Shown here: positions 12,938 to 31,263 of the stretch, in pieces | How the letters are laid out: each line of letters begins with the position of its first letter | Position numbering within the stretch: position 1 is the stretch's first letter | Origin: Paraescarpia echinospica | Lineage: Eukaryota > Annelida > Polychaeta > Sabellida > Siboglinidae | Length of the DNA: 64,000 nucleotides | Direction: 5' to 3' | NCBI GenBank assembly: GCA_020002185.1 | Contig: CM034533.1 | Location: forward strand, 73,620,805-73,684,804 | Position numbers and translations under genes: made by a program | Notes under the pieces: generated by a model | What the model was told of the DNA's origin: nothing | The model's database searches: none | What the model saw: the letters and a program-made list of their open reading frames with translations, nothing else

Positions 12938-13534
12938 CAGGGGTAGAACTTCAGCATTTATTTTACTGGACAGCAGGACTAGTAAAGACAAAAGTTTATT
13001 AGTCCGCCAAAAGGTTTACTAGTCCTGAAAATATCAAAACAACACAAATTTAAATTGCAACAAATGCGTCAGACGGTCCATGGTGGCCGTTTTCAGCACT
13101 TGAATGGCTCGGTGGGCAGTTGCAGTGTTTTTCCAGCTTGCGTTTTTCTGCTGGTTTTGCAACCCCAGTCAAGTAATGATACATCGTGCATAAACGTAGA
13201 CTAATAAAGCAATGTAGATGTAAACCGTATTCGAAAACCGTGCATTTGAAAATGACCACCAATTGCACTCATTAGCCCTACCCCTCTACCAGATACGCTA
13301 AACCAAACAAAACTGTCATTTCAGAATTCGATGTCACACAACAGCCAATCAAAAGCACTGTTTCACTGTCGCCTCATTACGTAAAGAATTAGTTTGTCAA
13401 TGGTACGGATGGTGGCATCATGCAACATGCTGATTTTTACTAGACAGCCGGACTAGTTGGTAGGCGGATTTACTAGTCCGCCGTAATCTTTACTAGTGTA
13501 CGGACTAGCGGACTAGTGGGTAGTTCTACCCCTG
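12938..13534. mobile_element. Non-autonomous hAT-like DNA transposon, copy 1
   Basis: 597 bp. The ends are inverted: CAGGGGTAGAACTTC at the left and GTAGTTCTACCCCTG at the right, flanked by a 5-bp duplication ATTAA (12933-12937 and 13535-13539). Subterminal ACTAGT-containing words (ACTAGTCCGCC, GGACTAGT) recur on both sides. A second copy at 18247-18850 is almost identical and has its own 5-bp duplication. CAG...CTG ends with a 5-bp target duplication fit the hAT5 group; this assignment is inference. The element encodes no transposase. Confidence 0.85.
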
Positions 13535-13539
13535 ATTAA

Positions 13540-14361
13540 CTGTTTTGTATAAATAATAAGTGCATGAACATATTGTTGTGGATATGATCTAATGCTTGGC
13601 ATAGTTAATTACACACACTCCATTTAATGTAAACATGAACTTAGCAAACACACAAGTCATGTATTGTGACATAATATTGTGTTATTAAAAGTGGAATATA
13701 CACTGATGATGATTTTATTCAATATAAAATGTAGGCTTGTACATACATAACATATAAATACAGGGTACATTAAATATAAAGGATGACACAAGAAAGTGCA
13801 AGCACTTGTTTCCATTGTGGTCCTTGGACAGACAAACAAATACATGACACAGATATAAATAGAATATGACAAAATAACATACTAAAGAAAACAATAATAA
13901 ATAAATACTATAGTTACTGTTGAGATGTCAAAAGGCATTCATAATTATGATTTTAAGAAAGGAGGGACATTGCCTCCTGATTATAAGCACTATTAAGTCA
14001 TTTGAAAAACAGATACATGTACTACATATACATAATACAATTTTTTTTTAAATTAAACACAACCAAAGATGCATCATCAATAAAAAAAAAACTTTAAAAA
14101 ATATAAAATACAGGTAGGTACCTCAAAAATAAGATTGAATTAAAAGTAAATAAATGAGCTGGCTTCCTGATCATTATGATAATTGAACAAAAACTGTTTC
14201 ACTAAATGTTTAAATGGGTTCTTGTTCTGAGCACCTTGTATGTTATATGGCAATTCATTCCATACCTGTATTGTATTCATTTTATTAAAAGAGTATATGC
14301 CCTAATTTGCAAGAACCCCCTTTTTGCTGCATCTGATAGTCATACCATGACGGAGATCTCC
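13540..14361. other. Intergenic AT-rich DNA
   Basis: No gene recognised. The segment contains A/T homopolymers near 14040-14100 and ends at a TIR element. Confidence 0.4.
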
Positions 14362-15089
14362 AAGGCCAGACACGGCAGGTAGATAGGGTTATTTTTTAAT
14401 TTGTGCAAACAGTTCAATTTTGTCTGCCCAAAGCATGAAATGGGTCTTACTGAGTAAAATATATATTGAACTTTTTTTCAGCCAGACCCCCTGTTTCCAT
14501 GGTAACAAACAAAATGGCCACCATTTTGAACAAATATTGGCAAATTTGGAAACACTGCCATTTGTTATTTAATCTATATATAGTTATAATTCTTGCAAAT
14601 CCATGTTCTCTATAGATTCTATTGTGCAATGATTAGAGCATTTTTTGAAATTTTGTGTTTTTATTTTTTAAATAAGTTTTTGTAAAATACGAAAAAAATT
14701 CTTGTTTTTGGCAACAAATATGGCTATATCTTTCAAACTATTCATGATTTTAACAAAGTGTCTGATCATTGCACACAGTAGAATATGCTGAATGCAACAC
14801 TAAAAACATTATTTATATAGCAAAATTATTCCAAGAGATATCCCGTTTCCAAATGCAGAAATTTGAAGAAAAATGTTTTTGAGAAAATGACTGTCAAAGG
14901 TTGCATTATGGATTTCATTACATGATATCGACGTGCTTGATCCATGACTAAAACTCACTTAGAGGTACATAATTGTCATAGAAATGAACTTTATTGATAG
15001 TATGCATACAAAGGTATAATAATCTGGCAGAAAACCATTTTCAGTATTTTTTGTCAAAAAACACCATTTCACCTGGGGTGTCTGGCCTT
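14362..15089. mobile_element. Non-autonomous TIR element (AAGGCCAGACAC ends)
   Basis: Left end AAGGCCAGACACGGCAGGT (14362-14380) and right end ACCTGGGGTGTCTGGCCTT (15071-15089) are inverted repeats with two mismatches over 19 bp. The 728-bp interior is AT-rich and has no coding capacity. A TTAA follows on the right (15088-15091) but not on the left (CCAA), so a TTAA target site is possible but unproven. Confidence 0.55.
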
Positions 15090-15132
15090 AAATCCATCAT
15101 AGTAATTTAATTTCGACCAGTGCCAATAAATC

Positions 15133-15461
15133 TTGAAACAACTTATGGGAGCATGCACAATGGTGTGCTTCATGCAGAATGTGCTCGTTTTGTTCAAACC
15201 ACCCCCTCGCACCTCATTTTACCCAGAGGAAACACTGCTTCTCAACAACAAAACAAGTGAACTGTCGACTGTCTGTATGTCATTGATGTCATTGACCATT
15301 TCACTGTCCACAAGTGAAATACAGACTGTATTAACCCCGGGTCTCATATACATGACAAGTTAATCATTAGTTATACATGACAAGTTGCATTCTGACTTAA
15401 ACCACCATTCTAAACTGTTTTAAAGAAAGTATATACATGCATGTACAACATGAACAATATT
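15133..15461. other. Intergenic, no supported gene
   Basis: A 76-codon frame (15133-15363) shows no recognisable motif. The rest is AT-rich. Confidence 0.35.
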
Positions 15462-16150
15462 AATAATAATAATAAAATAACTTGTATTGCGCCTAAATCC
15501 TTGGAAACCAAGCTCAGAGGCGCATCAAAACAAAAGGATTGGTCAATCTAAAAATCCATAGGCAGTATACCAGTAGTCAACAGATGGGTCAAGGCGCAAG
15601 GGAGCTACGGTGGATAAGCAAGGTTGTAAAGATAAGTTTTTAAATGATGATGGAATTTTGTAATATTTTCAACTGATCTAATGCTAAGAGGGAGCATATT
15701 CCAAAGAGTTGGTGCAGCAACAAAAAAAGCCCTACTTCCAATGTTAGTGTTGAACAAAAAGTAGGTCAGAACTAAATGATCGAAGCTGGATAGGTTTTCT
15801 TACAGGAGTAAGCAGTGAATGCAAATAAGATGTAATGATCTTAAATATTATACAATATCGTACAGGAAGCCAATGCAAAGACTTGGTACAGAGCGAGAAA
15901 AAACAAGGAGATCTTGTAACTACTCTTGCTAGACAATTTTGGACACACTGAAGTTTTGTGATATCCTTGCTTGCGATATTATAAAAGAGGGAATTGCAAG
16001 TCAAGTCTGCTGCTAACAAACTATGTTGCAATAGTTTTAGCAAAAAAAAATGACATATACCGGTGAATACGGCAAAGATCACGAATATAATAAAAACAGC
16101 AGCGACACGTTTGAGATATGTGTTGTCGGAAATTGAAGTTACTAGCAAAG
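15462..16150 (-). pseudogene. L2-like LINE 3' end
   Basis: Minus strand: KDITKLQCVQNCLARVVTRS, KSLHWLPVRYCIIFKI and YLHSLLTPVRKPIQLRS are the C-terminal landmarks of L2-group reverse transcriptases. A following block in another frame matches the plus-strand copy at 32720-33210 (LWNMLPLSVRS). The 3' UTR has the shared words CTTGGTTTCCAAGGATTTAG and ends in (ATT)n. There is a deletion after IIFKI and a frameshift, so it is a dead fragment. Confidence 0.8.
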
Positions 16151-16522
16151 ATCACTCCTAGATTCCGTACCGAGATTGCTGGCTTGATATATATTTACTT
16201 ATTTGATCGTATATAATATTATAATAAAATGTTTCATCGTTTACGTCGTTTTATCTTAAAATTGCATATCATATGAACAAAGTTTAGGCTAGACTTTATT
16301 ATTACATATTTTACGGGCCTGACTATATTAATTTCCTGGATCTAAAATAAAATTCAAAATGCTCATTTTGTATTACCGCCAGTGTCATTATTTATTAACT
16401 CCACGTGTCATTGCCAGTTTGTTATAGATTTTTTCTGTCACAGATACACGCTGTACATTGTGGGTGACCTTCGACCTGTCGCAACGGCGACCACCGGGCA
16501 AAACATTACTGTTGACACCACT

Positions 16523-23556
<7,034 letters not shown>

Positions 23557-24149
23557 GTGAGTTGTGCTTTGTCTGCCCTTACTGTCTGCTACAGCTGTCA
23601 GCAGACTCCACTCTCTGTCCAATGACAGTCAACTAGAGTCACGTTCAGAGTTCACCGTGATGTAGATTTTTTTCACAGAAGTTGATTTTGTCATTAAAAG
23701 GTTACATCATGCTGACATCGCGCCAGCACATCTGTAAAATCCATAGTTGGTTTGGGATTTGAAGATAAATCAAACGATAACATTTGTTTGGATATCTGAG
23801 GTCAAAGTTCACATTGTAATAAATATGTCATTTATATAATTTACAATGTGTCATATTGCAGTGTTGATGTGCATCTACTTACAGGCATTCCAATGATGTC
23901 CTACTGGTTTTTCTAGCTTTATTAGCAGCAGAGTTATGGACATTAATGTAATGGTCAATGTGCAAATCAGGTTAAAGTACACTGACCTATATCTTCAATA
24001 ACACTTGACCATTATTTTTTTAGAATTTGCAACTTTGATGTTCTCATGTGAATTTCATCAAAATTGGAGTCGGGTGAAGTTTTGGGTGATTGATTTGAAA
24101 TTGAATGACCCTCTAGCCATTTCATTATGTAACAATAACATGTCAATGG

Positions 24150-24255
24150 ACATGGGGCCAGTAGATTTGAAAAGTTACTGGCCTGCCAAAAAATTTACTG
24201 GCCCGGATTTTGTATAAAAAAATATGTTAATACCGAGGTGCCTGTCGGTCGCTTC
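24150..24255. repeat. Dispersed GGCCAGT repeat, copy 1
   Basis: Contains GGGGCCAGTAGATTTGAAAA, GTTACTGGCC and TACCGAGGTGCCTG. The reverse complement of 58780-58890 carries the same words in the same order. A related GGCCAGT-rich patch lies at 25120-25210. Nature unknown, probably a small transposon. Confidence 0.6.
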
Positions 24256-25399
24256 ACTGAAGAAGTCCACAAAGTCTAAGGTTAACTTGGAGCAACGTCT
24301 GGCTGACTTTTTCAAAGTTCTTATTTGTACACATCGTTTACAAAATTAAGATAGCGACTAAGAAGTAATAACACAACATTAAATGAAGATTTTTAATCAT
24401 GGTATCACTCTGAAGTCTGCTGTTAATGCAACATCTGAGACGTCGCCGGCTTATGTTCATCTTGTGGCTTAATACTTTAGCTGGCTGTCCTCAGCACATC
24501 AAAAACATTTCTTGGTTTTGGCTGTGCCTGAAGCTCAATGTTAAGGCCAGTACTGCCAGGATCAGGCACATTATACCATGATAAATGTGCATCTGAATGC
24601 TGATACCATGTGTATTACATTATCATTATAATTGACGATGACCTGATGCTGATGTAAACAACGCTGTCTACTTGAATCGTGCTCTTGTTCCGCCCAAGGC
24701 AGAGCTGTATGACAAGATTCCCGCTGCAGCCATGGTCTTTAGCAATGCTGTAAAATGTTTGACAGTATAACAAATGTCCTCGATGCCTTTCCATTATGGA
24801 TATTATATGCACTAGCATTTTATCATGCAGACATTTGAGATTGCCTGCCATCCGTAGCCAATGTGTAATGAGACCGCTTATTGGGTGAATAATTAATGGC
24901 CCCCACCACGCGTCAATCACGCGAGCAGATACAAATGAGTTTGGCAGTGCATACATGTCATCGTATACGCATGACTGAGTTTGCCATTATTTAATTAGTT
25001 ATAACAAAAATGTAACAAAACAAACATTGATTTAAATATCAAGTAAAAAGATTAGGGTTGTCCTATTTGTTTTAGGTAGGGTCGGGTTACCGAAAATACG
25101 ATTGTGGTCAATCGGATTGAAACCAGTGGTCCGGCGGGCCAGTAAGATATGAGAACTGGTGGCCCGAACTGGCCCAACAACCTCAAAAAGACGCCGGGCC
25201 AGTGTTAATGTCGATGCCTGAACTTCCCATAACAATCACAGCAATTTAACACCCACTCTTTCTTTGTGCTAGAAGTCCCAAAATAGAAGAGTAATTTTTC
25301 TGATAACATCAATCTAACACCAACTGTTTTTTGTTTTTTGACTTTTACAGAGCTATGTGGTGTACTAAGGGTTGGAGATTTCGACGGGTAGTACCGTAG
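24256..25399. other. Presumed SPOP intron 4, no exon found
   Basis: After exon 4 a BTB-domain exon is expected, but no frame here shows one. TTAAGGCCAGTACTGCCAGG at 24541 resembles the TIR element end at 14362/15089. GGCCAGT repeats occur at 25120-25210. Confidence 0.4.
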
Positions 25400-26888
25400 T
25401 AATGTTGGAGAATTTTTGTTGTGCTGAGGGGGGTAGTGTTGGACAATTTCTGAGGTGTTGAGGTGGGGGCAGTGTTGGACAATTTCTGAGGTGTGGAGGT
25501 AGTGTTGGACAATTTCTGCAGTGTTGAGGTGGAGGTAGTGTTGGACAATTTCTGCAGTGTTGAGGTGGAGGTAGTGTTGGACAATTTCTGCAGTGTTGAG
25601 GTGGAGGTAGTGTTGGACAATTTCTGCAGTGTTGAGGTGGGGGTAGTGTTTGACAATTTCTGAGGTGTTGAGGTGGAGGTAGTGTTGGACAATTTCTGAG
25701 GTGTTGAGGTGGAGGCAGTGTTGGACAATTTCTGAGGTGTTGAGGTGGAGGTAGTGTTTGACAATTTCTGCAGTGTTGAGGTGGATGTAGTGTTGGACAA
25801 TTTCTGCAGTGTTGAGGTGGAGGTAGTGTTGGAAAATTTCTGCAGTGTTGAGGTGGGGGTAGTGTTGGACAATTTCTGCAGTGTTGAGGTGGGGGTAGTG
25901 TTGGACAATTTCTGCAGTGTTGAGGTGGAGGTAGTGTTGGACAATTTCTGCAGTGTTGAGGTGGAGGTAGTGTTGGACAATTTCTGCAGTGTTGAGATGG
26001 GGGTAGTGTTGGACAATTTCTGCAGTGTTGAGTTGGAGGTAGTGTTGGAGAATATCTGCGGAGTTGAGGTGGGGGTAGTGTTGGACAATTTCTGCAGTGT
26101 TGAGGTGGAGGTAGTGTTGGACAATTTCTGCAGTGTTGAGGTAGGGGTAGTGTTGGACAATTTCTGCAGTGTTGAGGTGGAGGTAGTGTTGGACAATTTC
26201 TGAGGTGTTGAGGTGGGGGTAGTTTTGGACAATTTCTGAGGTGTTGAGGTGGTGGTAGTGTTGGACAATTTCTGCAGTATTGAGGTGGTGGTAGTGTTGG
26301 ACAATGTCTGCATTGTTGAGGTAGGGGTAGTGTTGGAAAATATCTGCAGTGTTGAGGTGGAGTTAGTGTTGGACAATTTCTGCAGTGTTGAGGTGGGGGT
26401 AGTGTTCGAAAATTTATGCAGTGTAGAGGTGGAGGTAGAGTTGGACAATTTCTGCAGTGTTGAGGTGGAGGTAGTGTTGGACAATTTCTGCAGTGTTGAG
26501 GTGGAGGTAGTGTTGGACAATGTTTGCAGTGTTGAGGTGGAGGTAGTGTTGGACAATTTCTGCAGTGTTCAGGTGGAGGTAGTGTTGGACAATTTCTGCA
26601 TGTTCAGGTGGAGGTAGTGTTGGACAATTTCTGATTTGTTGAGGTGGATGTAGTGTTGGACAATTTCTGCAGTGTTGAGGTGGGGGTAGTGTTGGACAAT
26701 TTATGCAGTGTTGAGGTGGAGGTAGTGTTGGACAATTTCTGCAGTGTTGAGGTGGAGGTAGTGTTGGACAATTTCTGCAGTGTTCAGGTGGAGGTAGTGT
26801 TGGAGAATATCTGCAGAGTTGAGTTGGGGGTAGTGTTGAACAATTTCTGCAGTGTTGAGTTGGAGGTAGTGTTGGACAATTTCTGCTG
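25400..26888. repeat. 36-bp minisatellite running into an assembly gap
   Basis: About 41 units of a 36-bp consensus with GTGTTGAGGTGGAGGTAGTG and TTGGACAATTTCTGCA. Being a multiple of three, it keeps frames open on both strands: a 12-residue SNTTSTSTLQKL repeat on minus and a VEVVLDNFCS-type repeat on plus. No start context, signal peptide or flanking exon supports either as a gene. The array is cut by the gap at 26889, so its true length is unknown. Confidence 0.95.
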
Positions 26889-27888
26889 NNNNNNNNNNNN
26901 NNNNNNNNNNNNNNNNNNNNNNNNNNNNNNNNNNNNNNNNNNNNNNNNNNNNNNNNNNNNNNNNNNNNNNNNNNNNNNNNNNNNNNNNNNNNNNNNNNNN
27001 NNNNNNNNNNNNNNNNNNNNNNNNNNNNNNNNNNNNNNNNNNNNNNNNNNNNNNNNNNNNNNNNNNNNNNNNNNNNNNNNNNNNNNNNNNNNNNNNNNNN
27101 NNNNNNNNNNNNNNNNNNNNNNNNNNNNNNNNNNNNNNNNNNNNNNNNNNNNNNNNNNNNNNNNNNNNNNNNNNNNNNNNNNNNNNNNNNNNNNNNNNNN
27201 NNNNNNNNNNNNNNNNNNNNNNNNNNNNNNNNNNNNNNNNNNNNNNNNNNNNNNNNNNNNNNNNNNNNNNNNNNNNNNNNNNNNNNNNNNNNNNNNNNNN
27301 NNNNNNNNNNNNNNNNNNNNNNNNNNNNNNNNNNNNNNNNNNNNNNNNNNNNNNNNNNNNNNNNNNNNNNNNNNNNNNNNNNNNNNNNNNNNNNNNNNNN
27401 NNNNNNNNNNNNNNNNNNNNNNNNNNNNNNNNNNNNNNNNNNNNNNNNNNNNNNNNNNNNNNNNNNNNNNNNNNNNNNNNNNNNNNNNNNNNNNNNNNNN
27501 NNNNNNNNNNNNNNNNNNNNNNNNNNNNNNNNNNNNNNNNNNNNNNNNNNNNNNNNNNNNNNNNNNNNNNNNNNNNNNNNNNNNNNNNNNNNNNNNNNNN
27601 NNNNNNNNNNNNNNNNNNNNNNNNNNNNNNNNNNNNNNNNNNNNNNNNNNNNNNNNNNNNNNNNNNNNNNNNNNNNNNNNNNNNNNNNNNNNNNNNNNNN
27701 NNNNNNNNNNNNNNNNNNNNNNNNNNNNNNNNNNNNNNNNNNNNNNNNNNNNNNNNNNNNNNNNNNNNNNNNNNNNNNNNNNNNNNNNNNNNNNNNNNNN
27801 NNNNNNNNNNNNNNNNNNNNNNNNNNNNNNNNNNNNNNNNNNNNNNNNNNNNNNNNNNNNNNNNNNNNNNNNNNNNNNNNNNNNNNNN
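26889..27888. other. Assembly gap, 1000 N
   Basis: Exactly 1000 N, a conventional placeholder size. It directly follows a tandem array, which probably caused the break. Confidence 0.99.
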
Positions 27889-27965
27889 CCGTGAACGGGG
27901 CAGCCGTCCCGGATTTGACGGTGTCAAAGTAAACTTTTATTATTATTATTATTATAAAGTCTTAT

Positions 27966-28142
27966 AAGGGTCACCTAAGAACGCCGATATCAGCTGAAAT
28001 TACTTTCATCTGGCCTCAGCCCCCTACCCACAGACGACCGTTTGTAATAATGTCGATGTCCGACGAAACTGCCTCTGAACCCCCCTCCCCAAACAAAAGT
28101 AATTTCGTCTGATATCGGACTTCGACGTTCTGAGATGATCCC
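27966..28142. repeat. Foldback (MITE-like) element
   Basis: The arms AAGAACGCCGATATCAGCTG ... AAATTACTTT (from 27976) and AAAGTAATTTCGTCTGATATC ... CGTTCTGAGATGATCC (to 28142) are inverted repeats with few mismatches around a short centre. No coding capacity; probably a small DNA transposon derivative. A (TTA)n run precedes it. Confidence 0.6.
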
Positions 28143-28446
28143 TCTGAGAGCAAGAAACAAATTCACAAATATTATTTTCGTAAGCCGACGTTATTTATAC
28201 AACGTGTGTGGGAGTGCGGCCAGTCGCTAAAGAAAACTGACACCTACCTACACGGTTACTCTTGTTACAGTAGCCGATCCTGGCGCTGCTTGCCCAATAA
28301 ACTCGTAAATTTTACTAACAATGTGAACACTTGTGGTTCAATGTGAATTAATTTATTTCAAAATATATACATAATTTACAGCCATGCATCATTTCAAGAT
28401 TATATATGGCATTAAACGTCCTTCAACTACTTTCCTGGACGTTGCG

Positions 28447-28885
28447 TACATGTAACAGTGGCCCCGCATGATATGTACATGTAACAGTGGCCCCGCATGA
28501 TATGTACATGTAACAGTGGCCCCGCATGATATGTACATGTAACAGTGGCCCCGCATGATATGTACATGTAACAGTGGCCCCGCATCATATGTAGATGTAA
28601 CAGTGGCCCCGCATCATATGTATATGTAACAGTGGCCCCGCATCATATGTACATGTAACAGTGGCCCCGCATCATATGTACATGTAACAGTGGCCCCGCA
28701 TCATATGTATATGTAACAGTGGCCCCGCATCATATGTACATGTAACAGTGGCCCCGCATCATATGTATATGTAACAGTGGCCCCGCATCATATGTACATG
28801 TAACAGTGGCCCCGCATCATATGTACATGTAACAGTGGCCCCGCATCATATGTACATGTAACAGTGGCCCCGCATCATATGCGTG
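28447..28885. repeat. 29-bp minisatellite
   Basis: About fifteen units of ACATGTAACAGTGGCCCCGC plus ATGATATGT/ATCATATGT. Two unit variants (GCATGATATG, GCATCATATG) cluster in blocks. Confidence 0.95.
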
Positions 28886-28929
28886 ATTTGTCTTCTACAG
28901 CATACATCAATGCTGGGTGTATTAGTACG

Positions 28930-29625
28930 TCCGTCTATACAATGTGAACACACGTGATGCCGACTGAGACTGAACAAATCGCGTGACAGTCGCATCCATG
29001 TGTCAGCGTGAACACACGCCAAGCCGACTGAGACTGAACAAACCGCGTGACAGTCGCATACATGTGTCAGCGTGAACACACGCCAAGCCGACTAAAATTT
29101 AACAAACCGCGTGACAGTCGCATCCATGTGTCGGCGTGAACACACGCCAAGCCGACTAAGATTTAACAAACCGCGTGACAGTCGCATCCATGTGTCGGCG
29201 TGAACACACGCCAAGCCGACTAAGATTGAACAGACCGCGTGACAGTCGCATCCATGTGTCGGCGTGAACACACGCCAAGCCGACTAAGATTGAACAGACC
29301 GCGTGACAGTCGCATCCATGTGTCGGCGTGAACACACGCCAAGCCGACTAAGATTGAACAGACCGCGTGACAGTCGCATCCATGTGTCGGCGTGAACACA
29401 CGCCAAGCCGACTAAAATTTAACAAACCGCGTGACAGTCGCATCCATGTGTCGGCGTGAACACACGCCAAGCCGACTAAGATTTAACAAACCGCGTGACA
29501 GTCGCATCCATGTGTCGGCGTGAACACACGCCAAGCCGACTAAGATTTAACAAACCGCGTGACAGTCGCATTCATGGGTCGGCGTGAATACACGCCAAGC
29601 CGACTAAGATTGAACCAGTCGCATT
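28930..29625. repeat. 64-bp minisatellite with an internal hairpin
   Basis: About eleven units containing GTGACAGTCGCATCCATGTG, TCGGCGTGAACACACGCC and AAGCCGACTAAGATT. GGCGTG-AACA-CACGCC inside each unit is a perfect 6-bp inverted repeat, extended by flanking TCGGC/GCCGA words. Units differ at AAGATTGAACAGACC versus AAAATTTAACAAACC, in blocks. Confidence 0.93.
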
Positions 29626-29639
29626 CAAGGTTATACCTC

Positions 29640-30108
29640 AATTACTATACTAAGGCTTCAATTAAAGTTTACTTTTTTTAAATGAAGATGGAACTTTGCT
29701 ACTTTAGACATAAACAATATTTATACTAATTTACCATTGTTTTTAAAACTGATCTTGTACTCGTATGATGTGGAGCGGTGCTATGTTTGTGTTACATAAT
29801 GTATTTCTCTCCAACATCTGTAAACAATATACGGCAAATGTCAACGGTTTAACAAATGTTTCTATTCAATACACGCTGACGTATTAAACCAGCTTCGGTC
29901 TGCACGTGCTTGTGTCGGATGTCGGCATGTGTTCATACGACAAATGTTAAACCTCCTTACATATCAACATATGTGTTTCGGCGTGTGTTCATACGTAAAG
30001 TAATTTCAACTTCCGTCACCACATGTGTTCACACGATAAATATGTCTATTGTGTTCACACAACAAGACCCCTGAGATGGAACGGACAGACACCGCACGAC
30101 TGTCGTAT
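29640..30108. other. Downstream flank of the GPCR gene
   Basis: No gene. GTGTTCATACG / GTGTTCACACG words recur at 29930-30060, an eroded echo of the 64-bp array. Confidence 0.4.
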
Positions 30109-31263
30109 TCACGGGCTGCTGTCGTGGGTCTCATCCGTCGACTTGTTGGAACGAGGCCTTCTGGGAAGCAATGTGTTCATAGCAACCATCAGTTGCGCCC
30201 CGGCGTCCATGTCACGTGGTTTAGATCGGCGGCAACAGAGAGACGTGCAGAGCGATGCTCTGAACCTAGGACTGAGCAGACAATAGATAATAAAGTTAAG
30301 CGTTGAGTTGATGTTAACGAGCAACTTGCTGATGTTGTCCAGATAGAAGACCGTGTCGCCGCACGCGTAACTGTGCACGTAGCGCACGAAGTGGAACGCA
30401 CACAATGGCGTCTGACACAAGATGGCCACCACGATGACCGTCACCAGAACAAACGTGACTTCCTGTGAAGTTCGCGACACCGTGTTTCTCGAGATCAGTC
30501 GCCGTGCGTTGTCTCGCAGGTGCTTCAGGATGTTGCATGTTAGAAACATGAGTGTTAGCAGCGGCAACAGAATCAGCAAGATGTTGACGAGCATCGCTTT
30601 GTAGACGACCTTGTACGAGTACGTCACGCCAAACGAGGTCCGCACTTCGACGAATGTTGCGTTGTTGACGTCGACGCGATACTCGAAGAAACGCGGCAGA
30701 TTGAAGGTGACGACGACGACGACGGCGCACACGAGGTAGACGGCCGTCCTCGCGTCGGTCCACACGCGCCCGATGTCGTGCGGGCGACACACGGCCCAGT
30801 AGCGGTTCAACGCGATCAACGTCACGAACCAGATGCTGCACATGTGACTGACGGGCGTGATGATCCAGAAGAAGCGAATGTACGGCCATGTCTTCCACGG
30901 GTTGTCGCAGGTGCGAGCGAAGTCGCAGATGTACGGCACGGAGTCGGTGAGGAAGACGGAGAACAAGAGGACGAGATCCGTCGCGGCGAGGGACTGAAGC
31001 AGCGTCGACGACGGCCGGCGGGGTCCGTGCTGGAAGGCGCGCACGGACAACGCGTTGGCCACGCAACCGCACACACACAACCCGCCTCCAAACACCCCCC
31101 ACGTCACGAAGCTAAACACCCCGCACTCCACGTTCATTGCCACTTGCTGCCGGCTGACATGAGTGTGGTCGGCGCAACGAAACCACGTTCGAATGGCGCC
31201 CGCGGAGAAGTCAACGTCGGACCGCCAGAAACGCCCGGCCCGTGGCAGTCGCCGCGAATGCAT
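30109..31263 (-). CDS. Class A (rhodopsin-like) GPCR, neuropeptide/FMRFamide-receptor type
   Basis: Single-exon gene of 384 residues if ATG 31263 is used; ATG 31137 (Met43) would start directly before TM1. Seven hydrophobic segments: TM1 about 51-76 (GCVANAL), TM2 88-107 (SLAATD), TM3 133-156 ending ALNRYWAVCRP, TM4 172-190, TM5 222-244, TM6 268-293 (CQTP), TM7 307-330 (NSTLNFIIYC). These fit the peptide-receptor branch that includes invertebrate FMRFamide receptors, plasma-membrane receptors signalling through G proteins. Oddities: NRY replaces DRY, the TM7 motif is NFIIY rather than NPIIY, and the loop between TM4 and TM5 has no cysteine, so the usual TM3-loop disulphide cannot form; Cys119 lies about ten residues too early. 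NAT at 201-203 is a possible glycosylation site and CC343-344 may be palmitoylated. The gene is GC-rich compared with its surroundings. Ligand unknown. Confidence 0.9.
   Translation of the reverse strand: MHSRRLPRAGRFWRSDVDFSAGAIRTWFRCADHTHVSRQQVAMNVECGVFSFVTWGVFGGGLCVCGCVANALSVRAFQHGPRRPSSTLLQSLAATDLVLLFSVFLTDSVPYICDFARTCDNPWKTWPYIRFFWIITPVSHMCSIWFVTLIALNRYWAVCRPHDIGRVWTDARTAVYLVCAVVVVVTFNLPRFFEYRVDVNNATFVEVRTSFGVTYSYKVVYKAMLVNILLILLPLLTLMFLTCNILKHLRDNARRLISRNTVSRTSQEVTFVLVTVIVVAILCQTPLCAFHFVRYVHSYACGDTVFYLDNISKLLVNINSTLNFIIYCLLSPRFRASLCTSLCCRRSKPRDMDAGAQLMVAMNTLLPRRPRSNKSTDETHDSSP

Noticed and set aside
26644..27927. ORFs of more than 400 codons on both strands
   Set aside because: Most of their length is the 1000-N gap; the rest is the 36-bp minisatellite.
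28930..29625. Palindromic 64-bp repeats resembling CRISPR or an integron array
   Set aside because: Whole units are repeated including the would-be spacers, and no cas or integrase gene is present.
30314..31102. 262-codon Arg-rich ORF and a 184-codon ORF opposite the GPCR
   Set aside because: Shadow frames of the GC-rich GPCR gene; no motif of their own, while the 384-residue frame has seven membrane segments.
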